Origin: Halorientalis salina
Lineage (GTDB): Archaea; Halobacteriota; Halobacteria; Halobacteriales; Haloarculaceae
Reading direction: 5' to 3'
Assembly (NCBI RefSeq): GCF_005049285.1
Contig: NZ_SOSC01000001.1
Location: 1 to 64,000, forward strand
DNA length: 64,000 nucleotides
Each line of letters opens with the position of its first letter. The first letter of the stretch is position 1. Positions 25,197-33,763 of this stretch are shown piece after piece. Below the pieces are notes generated by a model. It had not been told where the DNA came from. It searched no databases and was given only the letters and a program-made list of their open reading frames with translations. A program made the position numbers and the translations under genes.

Positions 25197-25252
25197 CGGC
25201 GCTCGCCGGAGCGACCGAACGTACATGTACGAAGACGGAACCACCCACCGGC

Positions 25253-25909
25253 ATGCTCGCTATCGCCGGTGGCAAAGGCGGCTGCGGGAAGACGACGACG
25301 GCCGTCGGTCTGGCGGCAGCACTCGCACGGGAGGGCCAGTCCCCGCTCGTCGCCGACGCCGACCACGAGATGCCCGACCTCCACCTTCGAACGGACGTGC
25401 CGCGCCAACCGGGACTCGACGCGGTCGCCGGCGGCGCACGACCTGCGACCATCGCCCACGCCCCGAGCGATCAGCCGGACATCGCCGTCGTACCGGCCGG
25501 TATCGGTCCCGATGCCGCCCCGGCCGGGCTCGACCGCCTCGATCAGTGGTCCGGTCCCGTCCTGCTGGACTGCCCGGCCGGTGCGGCCCGGGACGCGGCC
25601 GTCCCGTTGCGGGTCGCCGACCGAACCCTCCTCGTCACCAATCCCGAGCCCCAGACGATACGGGACACGGCCAAGACGGCTGCGATGGCGCGCACTCTTG
25701 GTGCCCCACCGATCGGCGTGGTCTGGATCGATCGTTCGGTTGCGGGGCGTGCTACCGAAACGACGGTATCGGAGGAGGCCGCGCGGAAACTGTTCGGATG
25801 CGGCGTGTGTACACGGGTTCCCGCCGCTAGCGAACCCGTGTTGCAAGTGGAAAACGTTCGTACAGCCTATCAGGCAGCCGCAAGAAAGGTGCGCAAACGG
25901 AATATTTAA
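25253..25909 (+). CDS. MinD/ParA-like deviant Walker ATPase
   Basis: The 218-residue protein starts MLAIAGGKGGCGKTTTAVGL, a deviant Walker A with the signature lysine (GGKGGCGKTT). It continues with the switch I-like DADHEMPDLH, VLLDCPAGAARDA and LVTNPEPQTIRD. MinD-type proteins position cell-surface or division machinery by ATP-dependent dimerisation; no partner is named here. It is followed after 29 bases by a RecA-fold protein without P-loop, suggesting a two-gene unit. Confidence 0.85.
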   Translation: MLAIAGGKGGCGKTTTAVGLAAALAREGQSPLVADADHEMPDLHLRTDVPRQPGLDAVAGGARPATIAHAPSDQPDIAVVPAGIGPDAAPAGLDRLDQWSGPVLLDCPAGAARDAAVPLRVADRTLLVTNPEPQTIRDTAKTAAMARTLGAPPIGVVWIDRSVAGRATETTVSEEAARKLFGCGVCTRVPAASEPVLQVENVRTAYQAAARKVRKRNI

Positions 25910-25938
25910 TCTGCTGGATATGCTTGGTTTCGAGTGGC

Positions 25939-26568
25939 ATGGAGAATCGGCTCCGGACCGGGATAGACGTTCTCGACCGGAAACTGAACGGGGGGATCCC
26001 GGCCGGGAGTATCGTCGCGTTGTGCGCCTCGCCTGCGAGCCAGGCGGAGCTGTTTCTGTACGAACTGACGGCGACGCGCGGCACGCTGTACCTCTCGCTC
26101 GACCGTTCGGAGGAGGCCGTCTCCGACAGCATCAGGAACTCGCCGACCGAAACCGGCGACCCGACGGTCCGACACATTCCCGGCGAGGCACCGCTGGACA
26201 ACGCGGGGAAACTCGTCTCCGCGCTCCCGGAGACCTCGAACCTCATCATCGATCCGGTCAACGTCCTGGAAACCCAGGAGCCGCCGTCGCGGTTCCGGAA
26301 CTTCATGAACGACGTACAGAACCACATTTTCAACACGGGGAGTCTGGCGATCCTCCACTGTTTGACCGGCCACGACGTTCCCGGACTCCGGGACTCGACC
26401 GAACACTTCGCCGACGTGGTCTTTCAGCTCGAAACCACGACGACCGGCGACGACGTCGAAAACAGGCTCGCCATTCCGAAGTTCCGCGGCGGCCGTGCGC
26501 CCGCGGACGTCATCAAACTCGATCTCGTCGAGGAAGTCTCGATCGACACCTCGCGCGACATCGCATAA
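25939..26568 (+). CDS. RAD55/KaiC-like RecA-fold protein with degenerate P-loop
   Basis: The 209-residue product from ATG 25939 begins RLRTGIDVLDRKLNGGIPAG, the standard KaiC/RAD55 opening. Where GGxGxGKT should follow it reads ALCASPASQAELFL, with no lysine. Later elements of the fold remain (TLYLSLDRSEEA, NLIIDPVNVLE, LAILHCLTGH, DVVFQLETTTTGDD). It therefore probably does not bind ATP in the normal way and may be a regulatory partner of the MinD-like ATPase immediately upstream. I do not know a named haloarchaeal role. Confidence 0.8.
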   Translation: MENRLRTGIDVLDRKLNGGIPAGSIVALCASPASQAELFLYELTATRGTLYLSLDRSEEAVSDSIRNSPTETGDPTVRHIPGEAPLDNAGKLVSALPETSNLIIDPVNVLETQEPPSRFRNFMNDVQNHIFNTGSLAILHCLTGHDVPGLRDSTEHFADVVFQLETTTTGDDVENRLAIPKFRGGRAPADVIKLDLVEEVSIDTSRDIA

Positions 26569-26606
26569 ACCGGAAGGCCCGCCCGGAGCGAAAACCCGCG
26601 AAGTCG

Positions 26607-26762
26607 TTACTCCGGTCGGGGCGTGCTGATGTTCTGCATCATCTCGTGACAGCCCGGGCACGTCGTGACCTTCTCGGCGCTACAGAGCCGCTTGCCACAG
26701 GCTGGACACTCGTAGAGTTGTGCATCCTCGTCACAGGGTGCTGGGTCGGCCGGCGTGGGCAT
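26607..26762 (-). CDS. Small double zinc-finger protein (51 residues)
   Basis: From ATG 26762 the frame encodes 51 residues with two zinc knuckles: ECPACGKRLCSAE and TTCPGCHEMM. The spacing C-P-A-C...C...C-P-G-C-H is that of rubrerythrin-like or zinc-ribbon microproteins common in haloarchaea. The stop is TAA at 26607-26609. It is convergent with the RAD55-like gene. Such proteins are often regulators of metabolism or biofilm, but no function can be assigned here. Confidence 0.75.
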   Translation of the reverse strand: MPTPADPAPCDEDAQLYECPACGKRLCSAEKVTTCPGCHEMMQNISTPRPE

Positions 26763-26800
26763 GTGAATGAGTACCTAACACACCGGGTTAACTGTTGTGT

Positions 26801-26812
26801 TACCAATTGGTA
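26801..26812. promoter_or_regulatory. 12-bp palindrome TACCAATTGGTA upstream of zinc-finger gene
   Basis: A perfect palindrome lies 39 bases ahead of the zinc-finger start. A second inverted repeat (AACACA 26777-26782 with TGTGTT 26796-26801) abuts it. The AT-rich, symmetric layout suggests an operator in the promoter of the small gene. Confidence 0.4.
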
Positions 26813-26865
26813 TCCATCTGTCCAAAACCATCTCCATTTGGCAGAACTGCAGTTAAAACCGGACG

Positions 26866-26880
26866 TATGTCAAAAAAGAC
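26866..26880 (-). terminator. U-tract terminator after the FKBP-type gene
   Basis: On the minus strand a run of six T residues (26877-26872) follows the isomerase stop by about 13 bases. Archaeal transcription commonly ends at such U tracts. Confidence 0.45.
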
Positions 26881-26889
26881 CGTGTAGAC

Positions 26890-27864
26890 TTACTCGTCCG
26901 CGGCGTCGCCGATCTCCTCGACGATCTCTTCGGCGTCGACGTCGGCGTCTTCGAGGGCTTCCTCGATGTCCTCGCCGCCAGCACCGCCCATACCGCCCAT
27001 CATGCCGCCCATGCCCATGCCCATCCCGGAGCCGTCGATGATCTCCTGGATGATGACGCGGTCGATGCCGAGCAGGTCAGTGACCTGCTGACAGATCTGT
27101 TGTTTCTGCATCATCCACTGCTGATTCATCGTCAGCTGCATGTTCGCCTCGATGTACAGCGTCTCCTTTTCGACCTCGACGGTCTCGGTCTCGGGTTCCG
27201 CGTCCTCGTCGTCCTCGTCAGGCTGGACGACCTCTTCTTCCTCGACGGTGTCGGTCTGTAACCACATCTCCAGCTCCATGTCGAGGTACATCTCGAAGAG
27301 GCTCTGGGCCTGCTCCATCCGGTCGTCGACCGTGCCGACGACCTCGTAGTCGTACTCGATGTCCTCGCCGGCCAGCGGGTGGTTGAAGTCGACGCGCGCG
27401 CGGCCGCCGATGATCGTCTCGACGCGACCCTGCTCCTGGTCGATCTGGACCTGCGCGCCGGGGTAGCGGTCGTCCTCGGGGATCTTGTTGGCACTGACCG
27501 TGCGGACCTCTTCGTCGTCGAACTCGCCGAACGCTTCCGCGGCGGGGACCTCGACGGACCCGGACTTGCCGACTTCGCCGCCGATGATGTCTTCTTCGAC
27601 GGCCTCGAAGAGGAAGCCCTCGCCCAGAACGAGCGTTCGGGGTTCGAAGGTCCGTTCCTCGTCGTCGATGCCCTCTTCCTCGGCGACCTCGGGATCGGTC
27701 GTGTCGACGATCATGCCCTCTTCGACGGTGCGGGCGGTGTAGTCGAGTTCGATGAAATCGCCGTTCTGGAGTCCCTCGGTGGACTCCTCGGTCTCAACGT
27801 CTTCTTCGGTCTCGGCTACGTCATCGGCCTGCTCGGCCTCGTCGGCCTCGGCTTCGTCACTCAT
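26890..27864 (-). CDS. FKBP-type peptidyl-prolyl isomerase (SlyD-like), long form
   Basis: The 324-residue protein starts with about 35 very acidic residues. A SlyD-like FKBP core follows (NGDFIELDYTARTVEEGMIV, RTLVLGEGFLFEAVEEDIIG), with the IF domain and the sequence GGRARVDFNHPLAGEDIEYD. The C-terminal part is a second domain with a Met/Gly-rich stretch (GMGMGMGGMMGGMGGAGGED, about 285-305). Role: prolyl isomerisation and chaperoning, cytoplasmic. ATG 27864 was chosen because the upstream frame is Ser/Arg-rich noise. The T6 tract downstream fits a terminator. Confidence 0.85.
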   Translation of the reverse strand: MSDEAEADEAEQADDVAETEEDVETEESTEGLQNGDFIELDYTARTVEEGMIVDTTDPEVAEEEGIDDEERTFEPRTLVLGEGFLFEAVEEDIIGGEVGKSGSVEVPAAEAFGEFDDEEVRTVSANKIPEDDRYPGAQVQIDQEQGRVETIIGGRARVDFNHPLAGEDIEYDYEVVGTVDDRMEQAQSLFEMYLDMELEMWLQTDTVEEEEVVQPDEDDEDAEPETETVEVEKETLYIEANMQLTMNQQWMMQKQQICQQVTDLLGIDRVIIQEIIDGSGMGMGMGGMMGGMGGAGGEDIEEALEDADVDAEEIVEEIGDAADE

Positions 27865-28000
27865 ATCGAGACAGTCAGGGCTTGTACTCTTAAGGTCAAC
27901 GTTTCGGCACAGCAGCGGTGTCGGGGACCCGAGACGTTGCTGTCGGCCCCGTGCGCACGGAATCCGACTGCTTTTGTGCCGGCCGGCGAACCCACCAGGT

Positions 28001-28561
28001 ATGTACGAGGTCGAGGTCAAGGTCCAGGCCGACCACGAACGCGTGCGCGACCGCTTGGGCGAACTCGGTGCCGAGTCCATCGGGACGGTCACGCAGGTCG
28101 ACACCTACTTCGACGCCCCGCACAGGGAGTTCACCGAGACCGACGAGGCGCTCCGCATCCGCCGCGAGAGTCGGGACGACGAGACGAACGCTCGCCTGAC
28201 CTACAAAGGGCCGCTCGTCGATGCCGAGTCCAAGACGAGAGAGGAAGTCGAAGCGGCCGTCGCGAACGGCGACGACGTACGCGCGATCCTGGAGGCGCTG
28301 GGTTTCTCGCCGGCCGCGACAGTCCGAAAGGAGCGTGAACGGTTCCGATACGACGAGTTCACCGTCACGCTCGACAACATCGACGGGTTGAACACGTTCG
28401 TCGAAGTCGAGACGCACGCCGACACCGAAGACGCCGTCGAAGCGAACCGCGAAGCGGCCTTCGAGTTGCTCGAACGCCTGAACCTCGACCCGGACGACCA
28501 GATCCGCACCTCGTATCTCGGCTTGCTGCTCGCTGACGGGGACGGCGATACCTCTCAGTAA
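28001..28561 (+). CDS. CYTH-domain protein (class IV adenylate cyclase / CyaB-like)
   Basis: The 186-residue protein opens MYEVEVKVQADHERVRDRL, with the E-x-E-x-K motif of CYTH proteins. It continues VDTYFDAPHREFTETDEALRIR, then LTYKGP, FRYDEFTVTLDNIDGLNTFVEVE and DQIRTSYLGLL. CYTH enzymes act on triphosphate substrates (thiamine triphosphate, ATP, polyphosphate). Archaeal CyaB-like members are often called class IV adenylate cyclase but may be triphosphatases. ATG 28001 fits the motif position exactly. Confidence 0.85.
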   Translation: MYEVEVKVQADHERVRDRLGELGAESIGTVTQVDTYFDAPHREFTETDEALRIRRESRDDETNARLTYKGPLVDAESKTREEVEAAVANGDDVRAILEALGFSPAATVRKERERFRYDEFTVTLDNIDGLNTFVEVETHADTEDAVEANREAAFELLERLNLDPDDQIRTSYLGLLLADGDGDTSQ

Positions 28562-28572
28562 TCGTTATTCTG

Positions 28573-28584
28573 CGGAAATTTCCG
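28573..28584. promoter_or_regulatory. Palindrome CGGAAATTTCCG in the promoter of the SAM synthetase gene
   Basis: A perfect 12-bp palindrome is followed after three bases by a TATA-like GTTATAGAA (28588-28596) about 28 bases ahead of the start codon at 28621. The position overlapping the BRE/TATA area suggests a repressor site or promoter. Confidence 0.45.
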
Positions 28585-28620
28585 TAAGTTATAGAATCCC
28601 CACCTGCCAAGGGATGGCTA

Positions 28621-29823
28621 ATGACCGAGCGGAACATTCGCGTCCAGCCGACCAACCGGCTGGCAGTCGAAGACCAGGAAGTCGAGATCGTCGAGCGAAA
28701 AGGGATCGGACACCCCGACTCCATCTGTGACGGCGTCGCCGAGAGCGTCGCGCGCGCGCTGGCCCAGACCTACCTCGATCGGTTCGGGAAGCCGCTCCAC
28801 TACAACACCGACGAGACGCAACTCGTCGCCGGCACCGCCGCCCCGGCCTTCGGCGGCGGCGAGATGCTCGAACCGATCTACCTCCTCATCGTCGGCCGCG
28901 CCACCAAGGAGTACGAGGGCACGAAGATTCCGGCCGAGACCATCGCCCTCGAGGCCGCTCGCGACTACATCAACGAGGAACTGCCGCGCCTCGACGTCGG
29001 CAAGGACGTCGTCGTCGACGTGAAACTCGGCGAGGGGAGCGGCGACCTCCAGGAGGTCTTCGGCGAGGACGGGTCGGTCCCGATGGCCAACGACACGAGT
29101 TTCGGCGTCGGTCACGCGCCGCTAACCGAGACCGAACAGATTGTCTACAACACGGAGCGCAAGTTGAACACCGAGTACGCCGAGGAAAACCCGGAGGTCG
29201 GGCCGGACATCAAGGTGATGGGCAAACGCGAGAACGATCACATCGACGTGACCGTCGCCGTCGCGATGGTCGACGAGTACGTCGCGGACATGGACGAGTA
29301 CCGCGATGCCGTCGACGGGGTCCGGGAGTACGTCACCGAGTTGGCGACCGACTACACGGACCGCTCGGTCGAGGTCGAGGTCAACACCGCCGACGACTAC
29401 GACGAGGGGTCGATCTATCTCACCACGACTGGCACGTCGGCCGAACAGGGCGACGACGGGTCGGTCGGCCGCGGCAACCGCGCCAACGGCCTCATCACGC
29501 CCAACCGGCCGATGAGCATCGAGGCGACGAGCGGCAAAAACGCCGTCAACCACATCGGGAAGATCTACAACCTGCTCTCGACGGACATCGCCGAGACGGT
29601 CGGCGAGGAGGTCGACGGCATCCGGGAGCTCCAGATCCGCCTGCTTTCCCAGATCGGCCGCCCCATTGACGAGCCACACGTCGCCGACGCGGACGTCGTC
29701 ACCGAGGACGGCGTTGCCGTCTCGGACATCGAGGACGACGTCTCGGCCGTCATCGACCGGGAACTCGCCGACGTGACGAGTATCACGAAACGGGCTATCG
29801 ACGGCGAACTGTCGACGTTCTGA
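28621..29823 (+). CDS. mat: Archaeal S-adenosylmethionine synthetase (methionine adenosyltransferase)
   Basis: The 400-residue protein is of the archaeal MAT type: [39 protein letters not shown], then [20 protein letters not shown] and [18 protein letters not shown]. It makes S-adenosylmethionine from methionine and ATP. Length matches the family. The start at 28621 is preceded by a plausible TATA and palindrome; the gene appears monocistronic. Confidence 0.96.
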   Translation: MTERNIRVQPTNRLAVEDQEVEIVERKGIGHPDSICDGVAESVARALAQTYLDRFGKPLHYNTDETQLVAGTAAPAFGGGEMLEPIYLLIVGRATKEYEGTKIPAETIALEAARDYINEELPRLDVGKDVVVDVKLGEGSGDLQEVFGEDGSVPMANDTSFGVGHAPLTETEQIVYNTERKLNTEYAEENPEVGPDIKVMGKRENDHIDVTVAVAMVDEYVADMDEYRDAVDGVREYVTELATDYTDRSVEVEVNTADDYDEGSIYLTTTGTSAEQGDDGSVGRGNRANGLITPNRPMSIEATSGKNAVNHIGKIYNLLSTDIAETVGEEVDGIRELQIRLLSQIGRPIDEPHVADADVVTEDGVAVSDIEDDVSAVIDRELADVTSITKRAIDGELSTF

Positions 29824-29853
29824 GGGGGAGTCGGTCGCCGTACATTTTGGGGC

Positions 29854-30414
29854 TTACTCGTCGGCCTGGACCATGTCGTCGAAGGTGGTTTTCAGCCGGC
29901 TGAGAACCTGATCGTCGTGTGCGTTCGGGTCGATGTGGAAGTGACCGACGGCACCGGTCGTGTGGAGTTGGCCGGTGAACATGTGCAGGAACTTGTAGGC
30001 GCTCTCGACGTCGACGAACTGGAGCAACGCTGTAACGGAGTCGAAGCAGACGAAGATATCGTTGTCAGTCTCCGAGAGCGCCGTCAGTGCGTTGTTGATT
30101 TCCATCCCCAGTCCGGTGAGGTCGTTGGGGTTGGCGGTGAAGACTTCGACGTTCTCGTTCCCGGTGTCGTAGTCCGATACGTCGGCCGACGCTCGGTCGT
30201 TGACGTTGACGATGGCCGTGTTCGCCGGGAGGTCCCCGACCAGGTCGGTCCACTCCTCTATGAGGTGGTCGGGCGATCGGTGGTAGACGATTCGGAGGAG
30301 GTCCATTTCGGCTGGCGGGGAATCGGTCAGGAGGTGGTAACACGACTCCGTCTTTCCGTCGCTCATCGCCGAGGCCAACACCAGGACGTTCGCCGGCTCG
30401 ACGTCGGGGCTCAC
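29854..30414 (-). CDS. DUF7504-like RecA-fold protein, partner of KaiC gene
   Basis: The 186-residue protein starts MSPDVEPANVLVLASAMSDG and keeps a GKTES remnant of a P-loop. Fold-typical segments follow: TAIVNVNDRASADVSD, NDLTGLGMEINNAL, NDIFVCFDSVTALLQFV and LHTTGAVGHFHIDPNAHDDQ. Its start overlaps the stop of the KaiC-type gene by four bases, so the two are cotranslated. Such short RecA-like proteins accompany HTR-like/KaiC proteins in haloarchaea; a signalling role is inferred. Confidence 0.75.
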   Translation of the reverse strand: MSPDVEPANVLVLASAMSDGKTESCYHLLTDSPPAEMDLLRIVYHRSPDHLIEEWTDLVGDLPANTAIVNVNDRASADVSDYDTGNENVEVFTANPNDLTGLGMEINNALTALSETDNDIFVCFDSVTALLQFVDVESAYKFLHMFTGQLHTTGAVGHFHIDPNAHDDQVLSRLKTTFDDMVQADE

Positions 30415-31961
30415 AGTCCCACCCCGTCCTCGCCGGCCCGCGGCGGCCGCTGGATGCGCATGTACGGTTTCTCTTCGGTGTATTCCACCAGTCGCGTCGA
30501 GCCGAGGAATCCGGCCGGCGACTTCTTGAGTTTGAGGTACTGGAGGCCCTTGTCGTTGATCCAGGTTCTGAGCACCTGCCAGGAACCGTTCTTGTAGAAC
30601 TCGGCCAGCTGGTCGTTCATCGTTCCCGGATTGAAGAAGTATAGTGACGTGTCTTCGTCCCGCATCAGGTTCTCCTCCTGCCAGAACCGGACCTGCTTCA
30701 GTTCGTCGTTCGTCATCACGGGAAGCTGTGCTTCGACGTTGATGACCGTGAACAGGTCCTTCTCGCCGCGCCGCTCGTCGATGGTCTGGAACACCTCGTC
30801 GGCGCTCTCGTCGTCGTGGACCCGCGGTTTGAACACGTTCCGGCGGGTGTTCTCCCAGATGTTCGGGTAGTCGACGAGGAACATGTGATCGTTTTCCAGC
30901 AGGTGGTCCATGTCGCCGATGTCCCGCTCGATGATCGCTTCCAGGCGTTTCGGTGGTAGTTCGACCGGCGGCACGAAGGCGATGGCCATGTCCCGGTCGA
31001 CGGCCGCCCGCATCAGGTTCGTGATGATCGAGTGGGGACTGGCCTGGCCGTCGTGTTGGAGCAGCATCGTCCCGCCCGTGACGATGCCGCCGCCCAGGAG
31101 CGCGTCCAGCCCGTCGATGCCCGTCGGCATGAAGTCCTCGGGGACGAACTCGCCGGGATGAGTCCGCATCCGGGGAATGAGCCTGATCCCTTCGTCAGCG
31201 AACTCCGTCTGGAACACGCGCGTGTCGTGGTCGACGCCCCGCATCTTCATGATCTCCAGGAAGCGGTGGTAGTCGCCCTCGACGTTCTCGCGCCAGAGCC
31301 GGATGACGCCGTGGGTGTTGTACTGGACCGAATCGGCGACTGCGACGGTGGCGCGCCCGGATTTCGACCCGGGCTCGCTCTCCTCGGCGGTCAACAGCGC
31401 CGTCGCCTCGAAGTCGTCGGAGAACAGTCGAATCAGGTCCAGGATCGCCCGGCGAAACAGATCGTAGTCCTCGCCCATCGCGGAGAGACCCGACACGCTG
31501 TCGAGAACGACGCGGTCGACGGGCGCGTACTGTCGGAGGTGCTTGACGATGTACTCCGGTTCGAAGGGGGCAGAATAGCCCTCTCCGACCGAATCACCGC
31601 CGTCGAGCGTCTTCAGGGTGAGTTCTCGGTCCTCGTCTTCGAGCGTGTAGCCCGAAGTCGCGTGCAGCGTCGTGATCGTCAGGTTCTCGTCGTCCAACTC
31701 GAAGTCGTACCCAGCGAACGTGTCCCTGAGTTCGTCCTGGGTCTGCTCGGTGCTGATGAACAGACAGGAGTCGTCGCGTGCCACCCCTTCCTGGAGGAAC
31801 TGCATCCCGAAGGTCGACTTCCCGGTCCCCGGCCCACCGCTCAGCAGGATCGCCCGGTTCTCCGGAAGCCCCCCACGGAGCAGTTCGTCCAGTACGGGAC
31901 TGCCAGAGGGAACCTTCCGTACCGCACCGGTCGGTTCGGCCGGATCTGTATCTCGGCTCAT
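30411..31961 (-). CDS. Two-domain KaiC-like (HTR-like) ATPase
   Basis: The 516-residue protein has a first KaiC domain with intact Walker A (SGGPGTGKST, about 41-50) and DRVVLDSVSGLSAMG. A second domain starts at PTGIDGLDALLGGGIVTGG, where the P-loop is lost (MLLQHDGQASPHS). The C-terminal third includes a domain with IRDEDTSLYFFNPG-like segments ending KSPAGFLGSTRLVEYTEE. Related proteins are the HTR-like proteins of Halobacterium, thought to act in signal output. Only one active ATPase ring is expected, unlike cyanobacterial KaiC. Confidence 0.85.
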   Translation of the reverse strand: MSRDTDPAEPTGAVRKVPSGSPVLDELLRGGLPENRAILLSGGPGTGKSTFGMQFLQEGVARDDSCLFISTEQTQDELRDTFAGYDFELDDENLTITTLHATSGYTLEDEDRELTLKTLDGGDSVGEGYSAPFEPEYIVKHLRQYAPVDRVVLDSVSGLSAMGEDYDLFRRAILDLIRLFSDDFEATALLTAEESEPGSKSGRATVAVADSVQYNTHGVIRLWRENVEGDYHRFLEIMKMRGVDHDTRVFQTEFADEGIRLIPRMRTHPGEFVPEDFMPTGIDGLDALLGGGIVTGGTMLLQHDGQASPHSIITNLMRAAVDRDMAIAFVPPVELPPKRLEAIIERDIGDMDHLLENDHMFLVDYPNIWENTRRNVFKPRVHDDESADEVFQTIDERRGEKDLFTVINVEAQLPVMTNDELKQVRFWQEENLMRDEDTSLYFFNPGTMNDQLAEFYKNGSWQVLRTWINDKGLQYLKLKKSPAGFLGSTRLVEYTEEKPYMRIQRPPRAGEDGVGL

Positions 31962-32095
31962 TGCTGTCTATTTATCCTGGGACCTTACGGACAGCGACCA
32001 TTTGGAATTACTGGTCGTTACAGTGCTAGAGGACGAGAGGCCCGACCTTCGACCGAGCCGAAACCGCTTTGCCTCGTCGGGGTCACCTGCCCGAC

Positions 32096-32617
32096 ATGGC
32101 GCGGGTCTGTATCGTCGGCACGCCGGAGACGAACCTCCGGTACGAACTCCTCTCGCGAGAGACGGCGCGGAACGCACTCGCCACCTACGACCTGCGCGAA
32201 CCCTTCGAGAACACCGTCGCCGTCGAGACGGTGAGTCTCGGCTCGGCCGTCGCCCTCCTCGGCGACCTGAACTGGTATCTCGTCCGCTTCGCCCGCGACG
32301 TGTTCGTCATGGAGCCCAGCGTCAGCGAAACCGAGTGGCTCTCGCGGGACCTCGCTGCCGCGCTGCGGGACGACGACGTCACCGACGACGACGCCCAGCG
32401 ATTCCTCAAGATCTACGGCGTCGTCGAACCGGACCCGCCCGAGCGCGACGACGAGGACGACGAGCAACCCGCGACCGAGCAGCCGCCGGAGCTGGTCGAA
32501 CCGATGTACGTCACCCGAACGGGCCGCGAGTTACCCGAGTACGACCTCCGGGAGGTCGACGACACGCTGACCGTCCGGGTCACCGAATCGGAGTTCGGCG
32601 GCGAGAAACAGCGGTAG
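32096..32617 (+). CDS. DUF5804-like haloarchaeal protein
   Basis: The 173-residue protein begins MARVCIVGTPETNLRYELLS and continues DLREPFENTVAVETVSLGSA, LNWYLVRFARDVFVMEPSVS. It then has a highly acidic linker (about 120-145) and ends YDLREVDDTLTVRVTESEFG. It matches my memory of the DUF5804 family, whose function is unknown. ATG 32096 fits; the gene is convergent with the cysteine synthase gene. Confidence 0.65.
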   Translation: MARVCIVGTPETNLRYELLSRETARNALATYDLREPFENTVAVETVSLGSAVALLGDLNWYLVRFARDVFVMEPSVSETEWLSRDLAAALRDDDVTDDDAQRFLKIYGVVEPDPPERDDEDDEQPATEQPPELVEPMYVTRTGRELPEYDLREVDDTLTVRVTESEFGGEKQR

Positions 32618-32635
32618 GGGACCCGAATTCTGCAG

Positions 32636-33637
32636 CTAGCGGTCGAACATCCCGGTCGACATGTACCGCTCGCCCGAGTCCCAGAACACGGTGACGACGA
32701 GCGGACAGTCCACGAATTCCTCGCTTCCCGGATCGGCCGGTCCCTCGCCGTCCATGACGATCCCCGGCGGCGGCCCCTGCTCGTCGGGCGAGGGGGGACA
32801 GGTCACCTCGGGGTCCGCGAGCCGCTCGGCGACGCGATGGGCGACGAGATTCGTTCCACCGCTGGACTGGCCGACGAGGACGCCCTCCTCGCGGGCGAGA
32901 CGGCGACACTCGGCTTCGGCCGCGTCGATTCCGACGGTCTCGACCGAGTCGATGATCTCGGTGTCGAGGTTCTCGGAGACGAAGCCCGGTCCCATCCCCT
33001 GGAAGTCGTCGTCGCCGGACTCGCCCGTCGACAGGACGGCGTTTGCGTCCGGTTCGACGGCGACGACCTCCATCTCGGGGTATTCCTCTTTCAGTCGGTT
33101 GGCCGTCCCCGATAGCGTGCCGCCGGTGCCGACACCGGCGACGAACGCGTCGGGTTCGCGGTCGCCGACCTGCCGGATGATCTCCTCGCCGGTCGTCCGG
33201 TAGTGGGCCTCCGGGTTGGCGGGGTTCTCGAACTGGCGGGTCTGGACCATGCCTTTCTCGGCTTCCAACTGATCGGCTCGCTCCCTGGCATCGGTCATGT
33301 CGCCGTCGATCAGTTCGAGCTCCGCCCCGTAGGCCGCCATGATGTTGCGGCGCTCCTCCGATTTGGACGCGGGCATGACGATGGTTACGTCGTAGCCCTT
33401 CGCCGCAGCGGCCAGCGAGAGTCCGATTCCCGTGTTGCCGCTGGTCGGTTCGACGAGGTGGTCCCCGGGTTCGATCTCCCCCGCGGACTCGGCAGCCTCG
33501 ATCATCGCCAGCGCCGGGCGGTCCTTGGCCGATCCGCCGGGGTTCTTCGATTCGATCTTCGCCGCGACTGTCGCGCCCGGCGGGGACCGGACCTGTACCA
33601 GCGGCGACCCGATGGCTTCGAGAACGGACGAATGCAT
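32636..33637 (-). CDS. cysK: Cysteine synthase (O-acetylserine sulfhydrylase family)
   Basis: The 333-residue PLP enzyme shows the Schiff-base lysine in NPGGSAKDRPA (Lys38), PTSGNTGIGLSLAAAAKGY, the phosphate loop GVGTGGTLSGTA, and GEGPADPGSE plus a C-terminal SGERYMSTGMF typical of CysK/CysM/CBS-type enzymes. It replaces the acetyl or phospho group of activated serine with sulfide to give cysteine. ATG 33637 (MHSSVLEAIGSPLVQV) is the family start. Confidence 0.93.
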   Translation of the reverse strand: MHSSVLEAIGSPLVQVRSPPGATVAAKIESKNPGGSAKDRPALAMIEAAESAGEIEPGDHLVEPTSGNTGIGLSLAAAAKGYDVTIVMPASKSEERRNIMAAYGAELELIDGDMTDARERADQLEAEKGMVQTRQFENPANPEAHYRTTGEEIIRQVGDREPDAFVAGVGTGGTLSGTANRLKEEYPEMEVVAVEPDANAVLSTGESGDDDFQGMGPGFVSENLDTEIIDSVETVGIDAAEAECRRLAREEGVLVGQSSGGTNLVAHRVAERLADPEVTCPPSPDEQGPPPGIVMDGEGPADPGSEEFVDCPLVVTVFWDSGERYMSTGMFDR

Positions 33638-33763
33638 TGGCCACCGATAGGCAGGCCCGGGGTAAATGCCCCCTGCCTCCGGCAGCGCGTGCCTCCGACG
33701 GTGACACCCGCACCAATCAGGGTTCGGCCGCGGGTTTTTGCCACTCCCGGGACAAGGCACGCC

